The notes beneath the pieces are model-generated. The model saw only the letters and a program-made list of their open reading frames with translations, was not told where the DNA came from and did no database searches. A DNA stretch of 64,000 nucleotides from Corylus avellana (Eukaryota; Streptophyta; Magnoliopsida; Fagales; Betulaceae). This document shows, piece after piece, positions 1 to 11,771 of the stretch. The translations under genes were made by a program, and so were the position numbers. Numbering within the stretch: position 1 is the stretch's first letter; each line of letters begins with the position of its first letter. The DNA lies in contig NC_081542.1 in assembly GCF_901000735.1 (NCBI RefSeq), positions 29,046,358-29,110,357 on the forward strand. Direction: 5' to 3'.

Positions 1-1790
1 AGTACTCCTTTTACACATATGAAATTGTTTATTTCTTTTTATTTTCTTTATTCTTTAATTTTTAATTTTTAATTTCACTGGTATAAGTCAACCAGGCTCA
101 ACTTTGCTTTTGGGCATTATAAACTTATAGATAAGCAGAAGATGGAGTTGAAGTACAGATTATCACCACAAGCCCATTTTCTTATAGGATCTTACAATTT
201 AACAATGATGGATTAGGTTAGGTAGTTGGAATAGGATGCATCTTTCTTAAAGGGGAGGTTTTCGTTTTGTTAGAATACTTCGTGTTGTCTTTGCTTCTAT
301 GATATTGGCAGGTCCAACTAGCCAATATCATAGAAGCAAAGACAAGCAGTCCAAAATTGTCATAGCAGCTGTTGCCAGCAACTATCATTTATGCAATGGC
401 CAAGACAGTTTGTGTTTGCTCATTGCCATTATCACCAACTATTTATCCGAACATTTTACCAACAAAAGAAGGGAGGTTACGCATTGTGGTAGTGAATGGG
501 ATTCATTATCCAATTAGAAAGTGTCATTTTTTTTTATAACAAGTTAAGGTCCTCAGCTCCTAAAGCACTATCCTCTATTGTTCAAATTTCTATGTGGGCT
601 AGACTTCCTTTATTTCGATACACTACATCTACTGATCTACAGCATCGCATACATTTGTATGCATGTGCCATGTCATCTTTTCTGCATGGTAAAACACAAA
701 TTTCTGCATATTTAGTTATTAATTTCCTTTAGTCTCATACCATGGTAAAATTCTTAGGTTTTAACTCGTTGGTTCTGATTTCTCTTCCAATTGGATTGTC
801 CATTTGTTCTGTCTTGGGTTGAAGACTTGATTATAATTTTTTCCTTTTTATCTTTCGTTTTATTGATGGAACTAGCAAATTACAATAACTAGGTCTGAGC
901 ACCGATCCAATCAAGTCAGTACTCTGCCCATACCAACCCTCGCCTCGCCAGGAGTTGGTAGGCGGGTTTAGTACCTGCCTAAATTCATTTACTGTTATCA
1001 CATCAAATGAATAAATACTTTTGTAACCAAAACATCATTAGTTCTCTTGTGATAATTTATACTATGTTACCTGCCTAAACATATATACAGAAGCTGCAGA
1101 AATGGAATTGCTGGAGACATGGGATTATGTCATGATATATTTCATACATTTCCAAGGGAAGTAGAATGTATTTTGATATATTCCAGCAGTGGCATTTGTA
1201 TACTTTCATTATTTGGCAACATTGGTATCTCCCAAAATTATTCTCATCCTCACACCCGAACATATAATCCTTGGTGAATATTCCATGGAACTCTTGGTCT
1301 TGGTTTTCGGGAAAATGTAGATTTGTAAAATGCAGCTGGGAAACCCTCACCAGCTTGTACTTGCAGCACAGGGATGTCAATATTTTGTTGATAGTTATAC
1401 CTCATTTTCGAAAATTGATTGAGTGGCTTCTTTTTTATATGGACTCAGTGATGTTGATAACTCCATGCTAACCTGTTACCTATCTTCCATCCTCTGATAT
1501 TTCGAAAACTTGGGCAGGATCGGCTCAGTGCCAGTTGTAACCTATTTCCTATTTCCTATGTGTTGATAACTCCATGGACTCAATGCGTTGTATAATTATG
1601 TTTTTCTTTTTCTTTTGCATTTTACTCTTTGAATCTCTCTAAATTGATGATGCAGCTATGAATCAATTTCAAACATTAAACATTAATTTAGTGGTCATCG
1701 TGTGACAATTTGTTGTCTTCATTTTTTTTTTTTTTGCTGTGTGCTGCTTTAATGAAAGATGAAAATGGCTAACTATTTTTTTTCTTGAAG
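1..1790. other. Non-coding DNA, probably intron of the DRT111-type gene
   Basis: No exon of a recognisable protein was found here. The stretch ends in a pyrimidine-rich tract and AG at 1789-1790, a normal 3' splice site for the exon that follows, so at least its right part should be intron. I looked for the preceding DRT111 exon (the part of the RRM ending in a LLLRNM-like motif) and did not see it; it must lie left of the window. The region holds a strong hairpin (285-345) and otherwise AT-rich sequence. The short open frames in it have no recognisable domains. Confidence 0.6.
285..345. repeat. Perfect 25-bp inverted repeat (hairpin)
   Basis: Bases 285-309 are the exact reverse complement of 321-345, with an 11-nt loop at 310-320. 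A transcript would form an uninterrupted 25-bp stem. Perfect pairing argues for recent origin (a template-switch duplication) or for constraint. It is shorter than a typical plant pre-miRNA, so a microRNA call is not supported. Confidence 0.9.
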
Positions 1791-2087
1791 GTGGGCCCTG
1801 GTGAGGTTGATGACGAGCTAGAAGATGAGGTAGCATCAGAGTGTGCTAAGTACGGAACGGTAACTCGGGTTCTTATCTTTGAGATAACAGAGCCAAATTT
1901 TCCAACCAATGAGGCAGTCAGAATCTTTGTTCAGTTTGAGAGACCAGAAGAAACAACCAAAGCATTGGTTGACCTGGATGGTCGCTACTTTGGAGGTAGG
2001 GTGGTTCGTGCCTCATTCCATGATGAGGAGAGGTTCAGCAAGAACGAGCTGGCTCCAATGCCAGGAGAAATCCCTGGTTATACATAA
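1791..2087 (+). CDS. DRT111: DRT111/SPF45-like splicing factor, last coding exon
   Basis: The last exon of the plant orthologue of human SPF45/RBM17, known in Arabidopsis as DNA-damage-repair/toleration protein 111, a nuclear splicing factor. The 98 codons read from VGPGEVDDELEDEV through KYGTVTRVLIFEI and VRIFVQFERPEETTKA to LDGRYFGGRVVRASF, and end in PMPGEIPGYT and a TAA. This is most of the C-terminal RRM of the U2AF-homology-motif type, including the RYFGGR stretch that replaces RNP1 and binds UHM-ligand tryptophans in SF1, U2AF65 and SF3B1 in the family. The exon starts right after TTGAAG, in frame, with no stop. The N-terminal part and G-patch are outside the window. The family is very conserved and the match is close; the assignment rests on recognition of the motif order, not on a search. 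Confidence 0.93.
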   Translation: MGPGEVDDELEDEVASECAKYGTVTRVLIFEITEPNFPTNEAVRIFVQFERPEETTKALVDLDGRYFGGRVVRASFHDEERFSKNELAPMPGEIPGYT

Positions 2088-2617
2088 AAATTAACTTCAA
2101 GTTTTAGTGCAAGCTAAATGATCCTTGTCTAGGGTTTGTTGAAACATATGAGATAGACTAGGGTTTTGATTTTCATTGAGATTGTGTTGTAAGTAGCATT
2201 CAAAATCAGGAGCAATGTGATCAAATCTTAACAATTAGCCTGCCCATGATTTATCATAATTCAATTTTGTGCCTTGGAAAGGTAAGACTTAATGTTTAAG
2301 TTATGATTTTGTTGGGGGGAAACTAGATTCGGAAATTATCAAGGCAGTCCCTAAGATGTGAAAAGATGAATTTATTTCTAATGGTTTTTTACAAACCATT
2401 CCTGATAGCCTTCTTTCTTGTGCTGTCATTGCCAAAATGGTATTGGATTAATCAATTTTTAGTGTTATGTATATTCTTAGAATCCTATTAAGAGCTCTCT
2501 CTCTCTCTCACCCGCACAAATGTATGTTAGGTTTTGGGTTTTGAAGTGTTATGGAATTACATTTGAAAAAGTGTTGTAAGTGAGGATCACATTTGAAAAC
2601 TTGTTGGATAAAAATTT
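2088..2617 (+). other. 3' UTR and downstream flank of the DRT111-type gene
   Basis: The stop codon at 2085-2087 is followed by AT-rich non-coding sequence that probably contains the 3' UTR in its first 150-250 bases. No clear AATAAA is seen close to the stop, so the polyadenylation site is not placed. A short CT microsatellite lies near 2495-2510. Nothing coding is visible. Confidence 0.5.
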
Positions 2618-3019
2618 GGAGTAATTTCACTTTAAACTTCTGAATTACTAAGAGATTTGAGAAGACCCTTTCGATGTTCGACAAAACCTTTCAATTTGAA
2701 CCCTTAAACTTTCAATTGCAGTCAATTTAAACTCCTTGGTCAGATTTTAAACGTTAAAAGTGAGGCAATGATGTTTATATCCTTTGACTCTTTTATAAAA
2801 TTTTAAATTTACCCTTAATTCCAATTTTTTTTTTTTAACAAAAAAGGGTTCATGTCCTAACCATGGGCTAGCAGGCCGCGACCCACGCAGGTCTGGCTGT
2901 GACCCCCGCCTGGTTCTGCTGACCAACACCTAGGATGCAGCCGTGAGGTCTGGCCTGACCAACCGTGAGGTTTGGCTTGACCTGCGTGGGTCTGGCCAAG
3001 CCCAATTGACCCACGTTTC

Positions 3020-3051
<32 letters not shown>

Positions 3052-3227
3052 GGAAACAAAAATTAGTCTTTTTAGGTATTGTCGTTAGAAGTTAACGGCT
3101 AAATTTGATAGAGGAGTTCAAATTGATTGCAATTAAAAGTCCAGAGGTCCAAATTGAGATGTTTTGAACATTGGAGGGGTTTTCTCAAATTGCGTGGTAA
3201 TTCAAGAGTCTAAAGTAAAGTTAACCC
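2618..3227. mobile_element. MULE-type MITE with about 150-bp inverted termini
   Basis: The left end (GGAGTAATTTCACTTTA) matches the reverse complement of the right end (GGGTTAACTTTACTTTAG), and the similarity continues inward for about 150 bp: both read, in their own orientation, CTTGAATTAC-like, then GAGAA-ACCC, then AATTGCA-TCAATTT. Flanking 9-mers are TAAAAATTT on the left and TTAAAATTT on the right, a Mutator-size target duplication with one mismatch. The 610-bp body has homopolymer runs and a short imperfect repeat around TGGTCTGGC and codes for nothing. It is a non-autonomous Mutator-like element by structure. Confidence 0.8.
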
Positions 3228-3256
3228 TTAAAATTTTGTTTTAATATAAACTGCCG

Positions 3257-4269
3257 TAGAGGTGAAAATGCGGTTACTAGTAAAATTTATTAACTGCAAC
3301 CACTAACCGCCGGTTAGCAGTTATTAAATAACCGCCTCCGCTAACCGCTTTTTACAAGTTGGGCCTTTTGGGCCAATTTTGAGAGTTGGACTTTTTTTTG
3401 GGCCCACTTTAATTGTTTTTTCTCCCTTTTATTTTTTATTTTATTTTTTGCCTTTTCAGGGCCGTTTTAGTATCAAACTTTGCTATATACCTCAAATTGG
3501 GCCGAATTAGTATAAAAGGAGCCCATATTGAAAAATCTAAAATATTTGATCACAAATTTACATTAGTTTACATTTACTTGTACTAAAAAAAAGTCCTTAA
3601 ATGCATTTCATAATTTGTTAAGAATCAACATTTACCAATGTTTTAAACAAGGAATTAAACATACTTACAAATAAAATTTCCAAAATCCTTGTAGGTCACC
3701 TTATACATAACATATAATACAAATAAAATTATAACAATTCTTATAAATCATTATTTCACTTGTACACAACATTCAAATAAAGCACATAAAAAAGTTCACA
3801 ATCAAAGATAATAACCATAATTCATAAATCAGTATATAAATCCATAAACTCAATTGTGGTTATAAATAACACATTGTTTAATCCAATGCCAATTAATAAT
3901 TAATTTGATATTATATGAACTGTGATTATTATTGTACATGAATAATATGAACCATATGATTTACTTGTAGACTTATGACTCGTGAGTTATGTCATATTAT
4001 ATATCTATTATTTGTTATTATATAATCATATGATTTAATGATCAATTCATCACATGATATAATCATATAAATTATAGTGATAATATATTAATACTTAAAT
4101 TGTGATTTAATTATCTCAAAAAATTATAATTTAATGATCATGTTATAAGTATAAATATTATTATTATTATAATTATAAAAACATATAAATATATATTATA
4201 TAAAAAAGCGGTTAGCAGTTATAGCGGTTAGCGGGCAGTTAATAACCGCTCGCCTTTTCAGCCCCTCTA
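3257..4269. mobile_element. hAT-like non-autonomous element, GCGGTT subterminal repeats
   Basis: The ends are TAGAGGTGAAAATGCGG on the left and, as reverse complement, TAGAGGGGCTGAAAAGGCG on the right. Many copies of AACCGC/GCGGTT cluster within about 100 bp of both ends (3290-3350 and 4205-4255), and the core is very AT-rich. This is the layout of hAT transposase-binding subterminal repeats and is shared with the element at 57844-59158. The flanking 8-mers (AACTGCCG and AATTGGTA) do not match, so the copy is old, rearranged, or its ends are misplaced by a few bases. No coding capacity. Confidence 0.65.
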
Positions 4270-5298
4270 AATTGGTAAAATTATCAGTTCTTGTTTCTTG
4301 GCACCAATACTTCAAATTGTTGCTCGTTCTTGTCCCTGGAAGCTGCCTAGCTGGTTTGAGTATATTATGTTTCTTCAGGTCAACAAGTTTGTTTCAGTCG
4401 TCAATTCAGCTTCAAATTTGGATGCTAATTAAACCGGTTTGGCAAACAATTTTGAAAAGAGATGGTTGGGTAAAGGAAAATCTTTCTTTGTTCTAAAGTT
4501 GGTAGCATGTGCAGAAACAGTAAAAATGAAGGGTCTTGATTCTTGAAGTACACGTGAGATATGATCTATTTAGGCTATCCTGTCGCTTATTCCAATAGTT
4601 GAGTCTTACATTACATAGACTTTCACAATAACCGACAGATAATTGGTGTAAATCTAGCAGATTGGACAACTAAATGTTAATGCTAGTAATTTGTCCATCT
4701 TAATAGACTGATTGTTCATTGTCACCCAGATGAATCATTTATTTTTGTAACAAAGAATTGAAAACAAAAGAAAGAGAGACAAAAAAGAAGACAAAGGTGC
4801 ACTGCACCGTTCACTAGAAGTGGATAATCAGATCAAACTTGTAAATGGGGGTGCAAACAACAGTTGACCTAGTTTTATATATGTCTTCATTGGCCTCAAA
4901 TAAAAATAAAGTATTAAAAAAATAGAGAATAAGAAATAAAAATTCAAAGAGGGAATGGGAAACACACACAGAATTGCGTGACCCTAAAGCCAAAGAGAAA
5001 AATGAAACACAAAATACTAAACCACAACCATTTCTCTTTTCTGATTAAACAAACAAAATGGGTTCCTAATTCCTTCACCACCCCACAAATATACATTTAG
5101 ATTAGCAGATCACCATTTCCACCCAAAAACCAAGAAAAAAAAAAACAAAGAGCCTTCTTTTCCATCACTTTCCTCCTTAAATTAATTATTCTCTTTCTGT
5201 AAACTTCTATTCTACTCTACTACTAGTATTTCTACCTAGTTTTCATCCAGATCACAAAAAAGAAAAGAAAAAAGTTAGTAATATCCAACTCTTGATCT
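4270..5298. other. Convergent intergenic region
   Basis: The region lies between two genes that point at each other. It is AT-rich and has no open frame with recognisable domains. Its right few hundred bases should hold the 3' UTR of the BZR1-domain gene, which is read leftwards from 5299. I see no transposon structure in it. Confidence 0.5.
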
Positions 5299-6144
5299 CT
5301 AAGCGCGACGCAGAGGAGACCCATCCGGCGTGTTCTGGTTGGACGCCCTCGCTTCCTGCACGTACAACTGTTCAGGATACACGTGTCCCAACCCCATTGG
5401 CCCACCACCACCACATCCAGAAAGCCCACCGTACATGCAGAGCTGGTCAATAGGAATATCACCGTCAGCGGAAGCTCCGCCACCAACAGGGACGTAAAGC
5501 GAGCTTATAACAGTAGACCCACCACCCCCATTGCTGTTGTTGTTGTTCATAGAGTCCCTTAATGGCGACGCTGTGGTTGAGCAGTACTCTCCTCCTCCTC
5601 CGCCGCCGCCGCCGTCACCCACCACAACCGTGCTGCTCGGCGTTGCGCTGTTGTTGCTCGCTCTCCACGACGACCCACAAACCGGACAGCAACCCCAACC
5701 CTGGAAACACAAAAAAAAGATATAAAACTTTGTTTGGTTAGCGAGAAAATGGAAGAAAAAAAAAAGTTAATTTACATGGGGTGAGGAGAAGGAGCGGTAG
5801 GTGGTGCCGTCGGGGAGAACAACCCATCCGGCCTCCTTGGCGAGCTCTCGGAGGACCTCGTTGATGTCTGCGCGAGGAGAGAGGAGGTATCCGCCGTGCT
5901 TTCTGAGGCCGTGGAAGATGTTGGTGGTGATTGCCCTCCTCTGCCTCTCCCTCATCTTCGTCTTCTCCTTCTCGCTCTCCGTCCTCCTCGTACACTGCAT
6001 CCCAACGCTCGCCTTCGCCGCCTTTCCCACCTGCTTCATCTTCTTCTTCTTCTTTACTCCCTCTGTTTGTGTGAGGTCTGGTTCTGAAATGGTAGGAGTA
6101 CTGGGAAGTTCTGGTTTTTGATCGGACAGGTGGGTGAGTGCCAC
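5299..6144 (-). CDS. BZR1/BES1-domain transcription factor (BAM7/8-like DNA-binding domain)
   Basis: Two exons on the minus strand, 6144-5776 and 5700-5299, joined by a 75-bp GT-AG phase-0 intron; 256 residues. The N-terminus is Lys-rich. Residues about 58-120 carry the BES1/BZR1 plant-specific bHLH-like DNA-binding domain: [20 protein letters not shown], then [18 protein letters not shown] and DGTTYRSF. RERxRRAI and AREAGW-DGTTYR are the family signature. The PRADxNEV wording is nearer to the BZR1-type domain of the beta-amylase-like BAM7/BAM8 than to BZR1 itself, yet no glycosyl-hydrolase-14 domain follows. Exon 2 instead encodes a Gly/Ser/Asn-rich tail ending [13 protein letters not shown]. 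Nuclear action on E-box or BRRE/BBRE-type promoter elements is expected from the family. I saw no clear GSK3-site cluster or EAR motif, so brassinosteroid regulation like that of BZR1 is uncertain. No stops or shifts break it. Confidence 0.85.
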
Positions 6145-8154
6145 GTGGTGGTCTGATGCGTTAAGAAATAAATATAAAATAATAATTAAGAAATTAAAAA
6201 TATATATATTTAGAGAATCGGGTGTCTTCGTTGTGCATGAGATGGGGAAGGTGGAGGAGTGACAAAAGCGTGTTCTGGGTTGGGAGAGCGTGGGAAATAC
6301 GTGCTAATGGTGGCGCGTGAAAAGGAGGGAGGGAGGGAGAGCGGCGGCCGAAAGGACAGAAGGTGAGTTTTGACTGCTGAGGATTAGGCTTACTGACACT
6401 CAGATATGGTGATGGAAAATAGAGCCTTTTTTGCTTTTCAACTGTTTCAGCTTTTGGTAAAAGACCGACTTTGGAATTTGTTCAATGTATATATATATAT
6501 ATATATATTTTGTCAAAGGAATCATTTTTTTGAGGATATGTTTTTGGTTCGTACGAAAAAAAAAAAAAAAAAAAGTTCACGATTTCTAGCAACCTCGGGG
6601 ATGGTTCCTAACAATTTGAAAATTCAAAAAATTGTTTATAAAATTTAAAACGGAAACTATTTTTCGAAATTAAAGAAGTTTTTTAATCAAATCAAAAATA
6701 TGTTTGGTAAGAACATTATTTTCGATCGCATTAATCATTGAGTAAGAAAAATATTTTTTTTCACTGTAACAAACGGAACCTTAATCTTTAAAATCACGTG
6801 TTTTTAAGAACACATCATTTTGTTTGAAATTGAATAATCTTTTAGTTTTTAAATTATATATTTTAAAAAACATACTTTCAAATAATGCATTTTTTTTGCT
6901 ATTTAAATTAAAATGGTACCTTTGGTATACAGAATTGCATTACAAAACACACTTTATTTTCATTCTTCAAGGATTACACCAATATATTTTATGGATGAAT
7001 CCCAATTAAGTAAGAAAAATAGATGTCTAATACCTTAAATGTTGCTTTACAAAGGTATCTCTCTTGCTTTACACATCCTCGTGAGAAAGAAGGGAGATTA
7101 ATCACCTTTTTTTGCTCATGGGTAAAGTAGTAGAGAATAAAGATATTTAGACTTTGCATTATTTTTCTTGTCTCAACTTTATGACCTTCAAACTTCGACC
7201 TTTTTTGGTCTATTTTCATTAGAAAATAATTTCTTTTAAAATATTTAAAGAATCATTCCCTTTTTCTTTTGAGAATTCTATTTTTTTAAGCTCTTTTTTT
7301 TTTGTTTGCTAATCCAAGTCGGATGGTAAACAGTCCCAGTGGCAAAGCCAGACAATTCATATTGGTGGTGCCACCAAATTTTTTTTGGCGTCCTATAAAA
7401 TATATGCATCCTAATTTTTTTTTTGCGTTCTATAAAGTATCCTAAAAATTTGGTAATTTACATAGTATATGCATTACAAAAAAGTATCTATAAAAGTTCA
7501 TACATATTAAACAAGTTAAATATTCAAGTTAAATCACGACTTCATAAGAAACAATCAAAGTTTATAAACATTAAACAACAAAATAAATTGTTATACAAAT
7601 ATTAAAGTTTATTCAATCATTCAAATTAATAGTAAATTTATTAACGAAACTGTTATGCACCCTAATGGACAGAAAAGCAACTGCAAGGCTAATAATAATG
7701 TATCTAAACATCTGAACTGTGTAGAAGAGACAACTGCAAGCTACAGCTGAAATATTTTCATTTTTTTATGTTTTTGTAGGATAATGTTATCTCTACACTT
7801 GCTATAAATACCGCATTCGTATAGGATAATGTAATGCTACTTTTTTCTTACTACTGTGATTTCATGTGTTGTTTGGTGCCTTGAATATCTCAAGTCCTTC
7901 ACGTGGGGCCAATCAAGTTTTGTCTTGTTTGTTTTGGCCTTTTGAAGTTGTAGCCGACTCTTTCTTTTTTCCTTCTTTGAGTTGGTTTTGGATTTACAAT
8001 ACTTTCTCTTTTTACGAGAAGTAAACCAACTTTGCAAACTATAAAAGAGATGCATTGCAACATAGTGACTTGGGAGAAAAATTAGAAACCACATATTTCA
8101 TTAGGTTTTTCTTATTTTGTTGTTTGTGGCACTTAGAGAAGAAGAGAGTTTTTT
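6145..8154. other. Promoter side of the BZR1-domain gene and AT-rich intergenic DNA
   Basis: The first few hundred bases must contain the promoter of the minus-strand gene ending at 6144; a GA-rich stretch at 6320-6345 could lie in its 5' leader. A TA microsatellite sits at 6488-6508 and poly-A at 6557-6574. From about 7330 there is a motif like AGTGGCAAAGCCAG followed by poly-T, resembling the sequence near 15437, so transposon debris is likely. No gene is seen. Confidence 0.5.
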
Positions 8155-8194
8155 TTTGTTAATTTTTTCTCTCTTTTGTATTTTTCTCTTTTAT

Positions 8195-8390
8195 GTGAGA
8201 GTGGAATTTGAGTGTATTGGAACTTTGGGTTTTGAGTGATTTTCTCTCCGTTATCTTTTGTACTCCATCTTTTGATAGTGAATTTTTTCCATGTCGTCTC
8301 TGCCAGTAGATGTAGGCTTGTTAAGTCGAACCACTTAAATCTTAGTATTATGTGTAATTGATCTATTTTTCTATTCTATAATTTTCTGCT
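8195..8390 (+). mobile_element. Diverged copia LTR remnant
   Basis: About 190 bp match the 3' part of the copia LTRs at 29540-30241 and 46102-46799. Shared runs are TTTGTACTCCATCTTTTGAT, GTAGATGTAGGCTTGTTAAG (GTGGATGTAGG in the LTRs) and CGAACCACTTAAATCTT. Identity by eye is roughly 80 percent, so this insertion is much older than the two elements farther right. No primer-binding site or internal domain is attached. Confidence 0.8.
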
Positions 8391-9160
8391 TGTTTGAGAT
8401 TCTGTATTTTTAATTCCATGTACAACATCATGAAAGATAAAAGGATGAGAATTTTTGGTTTGTCCCACATGTTATCTCGCATGGTACATATTTGAGATAG
8501 ACCAAGCTAATTAAGAAAAGAAAAAATATTTTCAGATCAATCTATTGATGACAATAATTTTTTAAAATAAGTCAATTCATTCAATCAATATCAATATGAA
8601 TTTTAACTAGCAGCCAATGCTAACAGCAGTAACTAGCCCAGATGGAAATCAAAAATCCATATCTGTGGCTGTGTAAACTCTTCCTTCTTCTTCTCTGTCT
8701 TCAAATTAATTTCAACACAGCTTCTCAGTTGAAGTGAATACATTGTAGAACTGTAAACATTTTGAGACTTTTAGCATAAACATGAAATATAATGATATAT
8801 ACAGACAGACTACTGCACAAATTTATTAATGAAAATCAACAAGAAATATCAAGTAAACAGAGAAAAAACAGAGGATTACAAAAGTTTAGGAAATTAGGGC
8901 TGTGACTCACCTTGATTTTGATTTTTTCTAAGAACCCCGCCAGACCCAAAAGCAACCAAAGTTATGGAGAGGCGCTCCGAGAGGGAGAGAATAAGAGATG
9001 GAGGCTATGGAAATTATGGAATGGTGGATGGAGGCTATGGAACGTCTGCAAAGCAATTTTTTTTTTTTTAAAAAAAAAAAAAATCTTTGGGCACCCCCAA
9101 AGAATAACATGGCTCCGCCATGGAACACACACCATGGAAGGCTTTTACAGGATTTTGGAG

Positions 9161-9392
9161 GGAGGCTAGTGGTGGATTTCAACACGATGCAATTAGTTGT
9201 CCGTAGTGCTTATTATACAGTCACAACTTGATTACATAACTCAATTAATCGCACCCAATCTCGATACGCTTATGAGGGAGGCTAATGGTGGATTTGAATA
9301 CGATGCAATTAGTTGTCCGTATTGCTTATTAGACAGTCATAACTTGATTACATAACTCAATTAATCGCACCCGATCTCGATATGCTTATGAG
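9161..9392. repeat. Two tandem copies of a 116-bp unit
   Basis: The unit starting GGAGGCTAGTGGTGGATTTC at 9161 repeats from 9277 with a few substitutions; both contain GATGCAATTAGTTGTCCGTA and GATTACATAACTCAATTAAT. The same pair is present in mirror image around 40495-40750, so the duplication predates the large inverted duplication or the split of the two haplotypes. Confidence 0.85.
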
Positions 9393-10318
9393 GAGATACA
9401 ATCGAATATGGCAGAAAACGTAGATCCAACTATCCTAAATTTTTAAGCAAAGTCCACATACCACTTTCAAACAACTACCAAAATGACAATGTTGCTTTCA
9501 AACTTTCAATTAAGAAAATGTCTCTCTCAAATTATCAAAAAATTGACAATGTCCCAATGCCAACAAAAAGACAAAAATAACCCTAAAATAATCATTGCAC
9601 CCTATCTCTTGGAGACTAAAATTAATCATGATTCTAATCCAATCTTGTATACTTGTATTGATCTATTTGAGAAAACTGAAATATTCAAGGGCCAAGGGGG
9701 TTTCCTCCAAATAAGGAGAGCCAAAGGGCATGAGAGAAAAAGATGCTCAACTATTTCCTGTTCTGATGCACGTAGGAGCAAACATCAAGAATAGAATCTC
9801 TTTGAGCCTAGATCAAACTGGAAGTTGTAAATAAATTAAAACATGTTAACAATTTTGAGAGCAATATTAAGGCAATAAAAGGAATGCCTAGGTGAGATGT
9901 GTTTGGAATGTAAGAAAAACAGAGTTTTGAATCAGGTGTCGCGTTCAGACAAGGCAACTCGCTAGAGTGAAAAAACATGTTTCAACACAGTTCGAACGTG
10001 CCACATATATAGGACACCACGTTTTAAATACTTTGAAACTACAATTTGAACGAGAACATCCTGCATGCAACTCACTTGATCTAGGTAGGGTTACACCCAA
10101 AACATTCTAGTACTTTTGAGGATAAAATCCCATTCTATTTTATTATATGCCTTTTTCCTTCTTTTCCTTTCTTAAGGAATGAAAAATCCCATGTACTAGG
10201 ATAAAATTCTCCTGAATGAAACAGTTTTTGGGACAAAAGCTGTCTAGAGTTGATAAATTAATTTCTTGGGAATTTTTGGTATAAATCCTTGAGTGAATGC
10301 GTCAAAACACATCACAGC

Positions 10319-10360
<42 letters not shown>

Positions 10361-11403
10361 ACTACATAAGTTCTTCAGAAATGTGAAATAGATCATTCGA
10401 TTGGTTTTTCGTTTGAAATTGTGACGTTCGTTAGTGCCATGTCAGCATTTTTACCACATTATTAAAATAATAATTTAATTAAAAAAATCAAATCTCTAAA
10501 AAAAATAAAAAAATAAAGAAGAAACAAAAAATTGAAGCGATGGCCAACAGAAAACTACCACGGCCACCTATGAGATGACAGTCAACCACCCCCAAATCCC
10601 ATGGGGCTGGCTTGAAGCCACACCATAGGAGTTGGAGGTAATTTGCGAGCCACCCCTAGGAAATTACTACTGAACATATAATTACTGTTGAACACGTAAT
10701 TATTGTTTCCATTGGACAATAACTACTATTGTTGTTGAACGCAACATTGTTATCACTATTAAACTCATTGATATTGTTATTGTTGAATCTACAACTATTG
10801 TCACAACAGAAAATAGTTATTATCATTACCATGAAATCTATATATATCATTACTAATGAAATTACAATTATTGTTATGATTGAAGTTATGATTATTATTG
10901 CAACTAAACATGATGACTATTGATTGTGTTCATATGGATTTTCTTATCTTGTGAGATTTTAGGTTCGAGTCTTTTGTAGGCTTATAGTGCCTTGGTAGCC
11001 ATCACCTAGTTGGTCTAAATTCCAGATTTGACTCCTCCTCTAATGAACCCACACCCGAAGGGCGTTGTCCATCCAATTTCTAACATTTGGACCGTAACAA
11101 AAAATATTTGTCTCAACCTAATCATATTATTTTCATTTTTTAAAATGTGCATTACGCCACCATTTTTACTAGATTGCTAAATGGGCAATAACTTTATTAT
11201 CACTTTAAAGTGATAATAAAGTTTAGAAATTTTTACTTTAAAATAAAAAGATATTGTCCTCTACAAAACCAAGAAAGAAATGATATTGTCAATTGGGATT
11301 TCTTCGGCTTAAAATAATTTATGAGATAAGATACAGGGGGCTGGTATTAAAGCTAGCAATCATTATTGCTTTAAAATGATACATAAAAAAAGAAAAAGTA
11401 AGG

Positions 11404-11771
11404 GGAAATTATTCATTCCCCCATAAATTATAACACGATCATCATTTTCCTCCATTAACTACTAATTTTACATTACAATCCCATTAAATTATTATTTCGT
11501 TACCAAAATTTACCATCCGTCAGTCAAGGTCGTTAAGTCAGATGGTCAACCTTGTGAACAGTGTCGTGAACAATACCTATGCTGTAAACAGTATCATGAA
11601 CAATACGGTTGACCGTCCGACTTAACAGCCTTAACTGACAAAAAAAGTTTTTGATAACAAAAAAAAATAATTTGATGAAATCGTAATGAAAAGTTGATAA
11701 TTGACGAAAGAAATAATAATTTTCCCGGATCGTAAAAAAGAGATACAAAGTGACATGCCCCTGGCACATTT
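11404..11771. mobile_element. Fold-back MITE
   Basis: The two halves are inverted relatives: near the centre, GTTAAGTCAGATGGTCAACC at 11532-11551 faces GGTTGACCGTCCGACTTAAC, and the similarity extends outward through TCAAGG(T/C)-GTTAAGTC, TTATTTCGTTA and GGGAAATTATT-type blocks for about 150 bp per arm. The centre has the near-direct repeats GAACAGTGTCGTGAACAATAC-like. Transcription from either side would give a long imperfect hairpin. Exact ends and target duplication were not fixed. Mirror copy near 38140-38510. Confidence 0.7.

Noticed and set aside
285..345. MicroRNA precursor
   Set aside because: The stem is perfect but only 25 bp with an 11-nt loop, shorter than plant precursors usually are, and nothing shows processing.
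5531..6121. Plus-strand frames of 64-106 codons across the BZR1-domain gene
   Set aside because: They are antisense shadows of the minus-strand exons, whose splice sites and domain are convincing.
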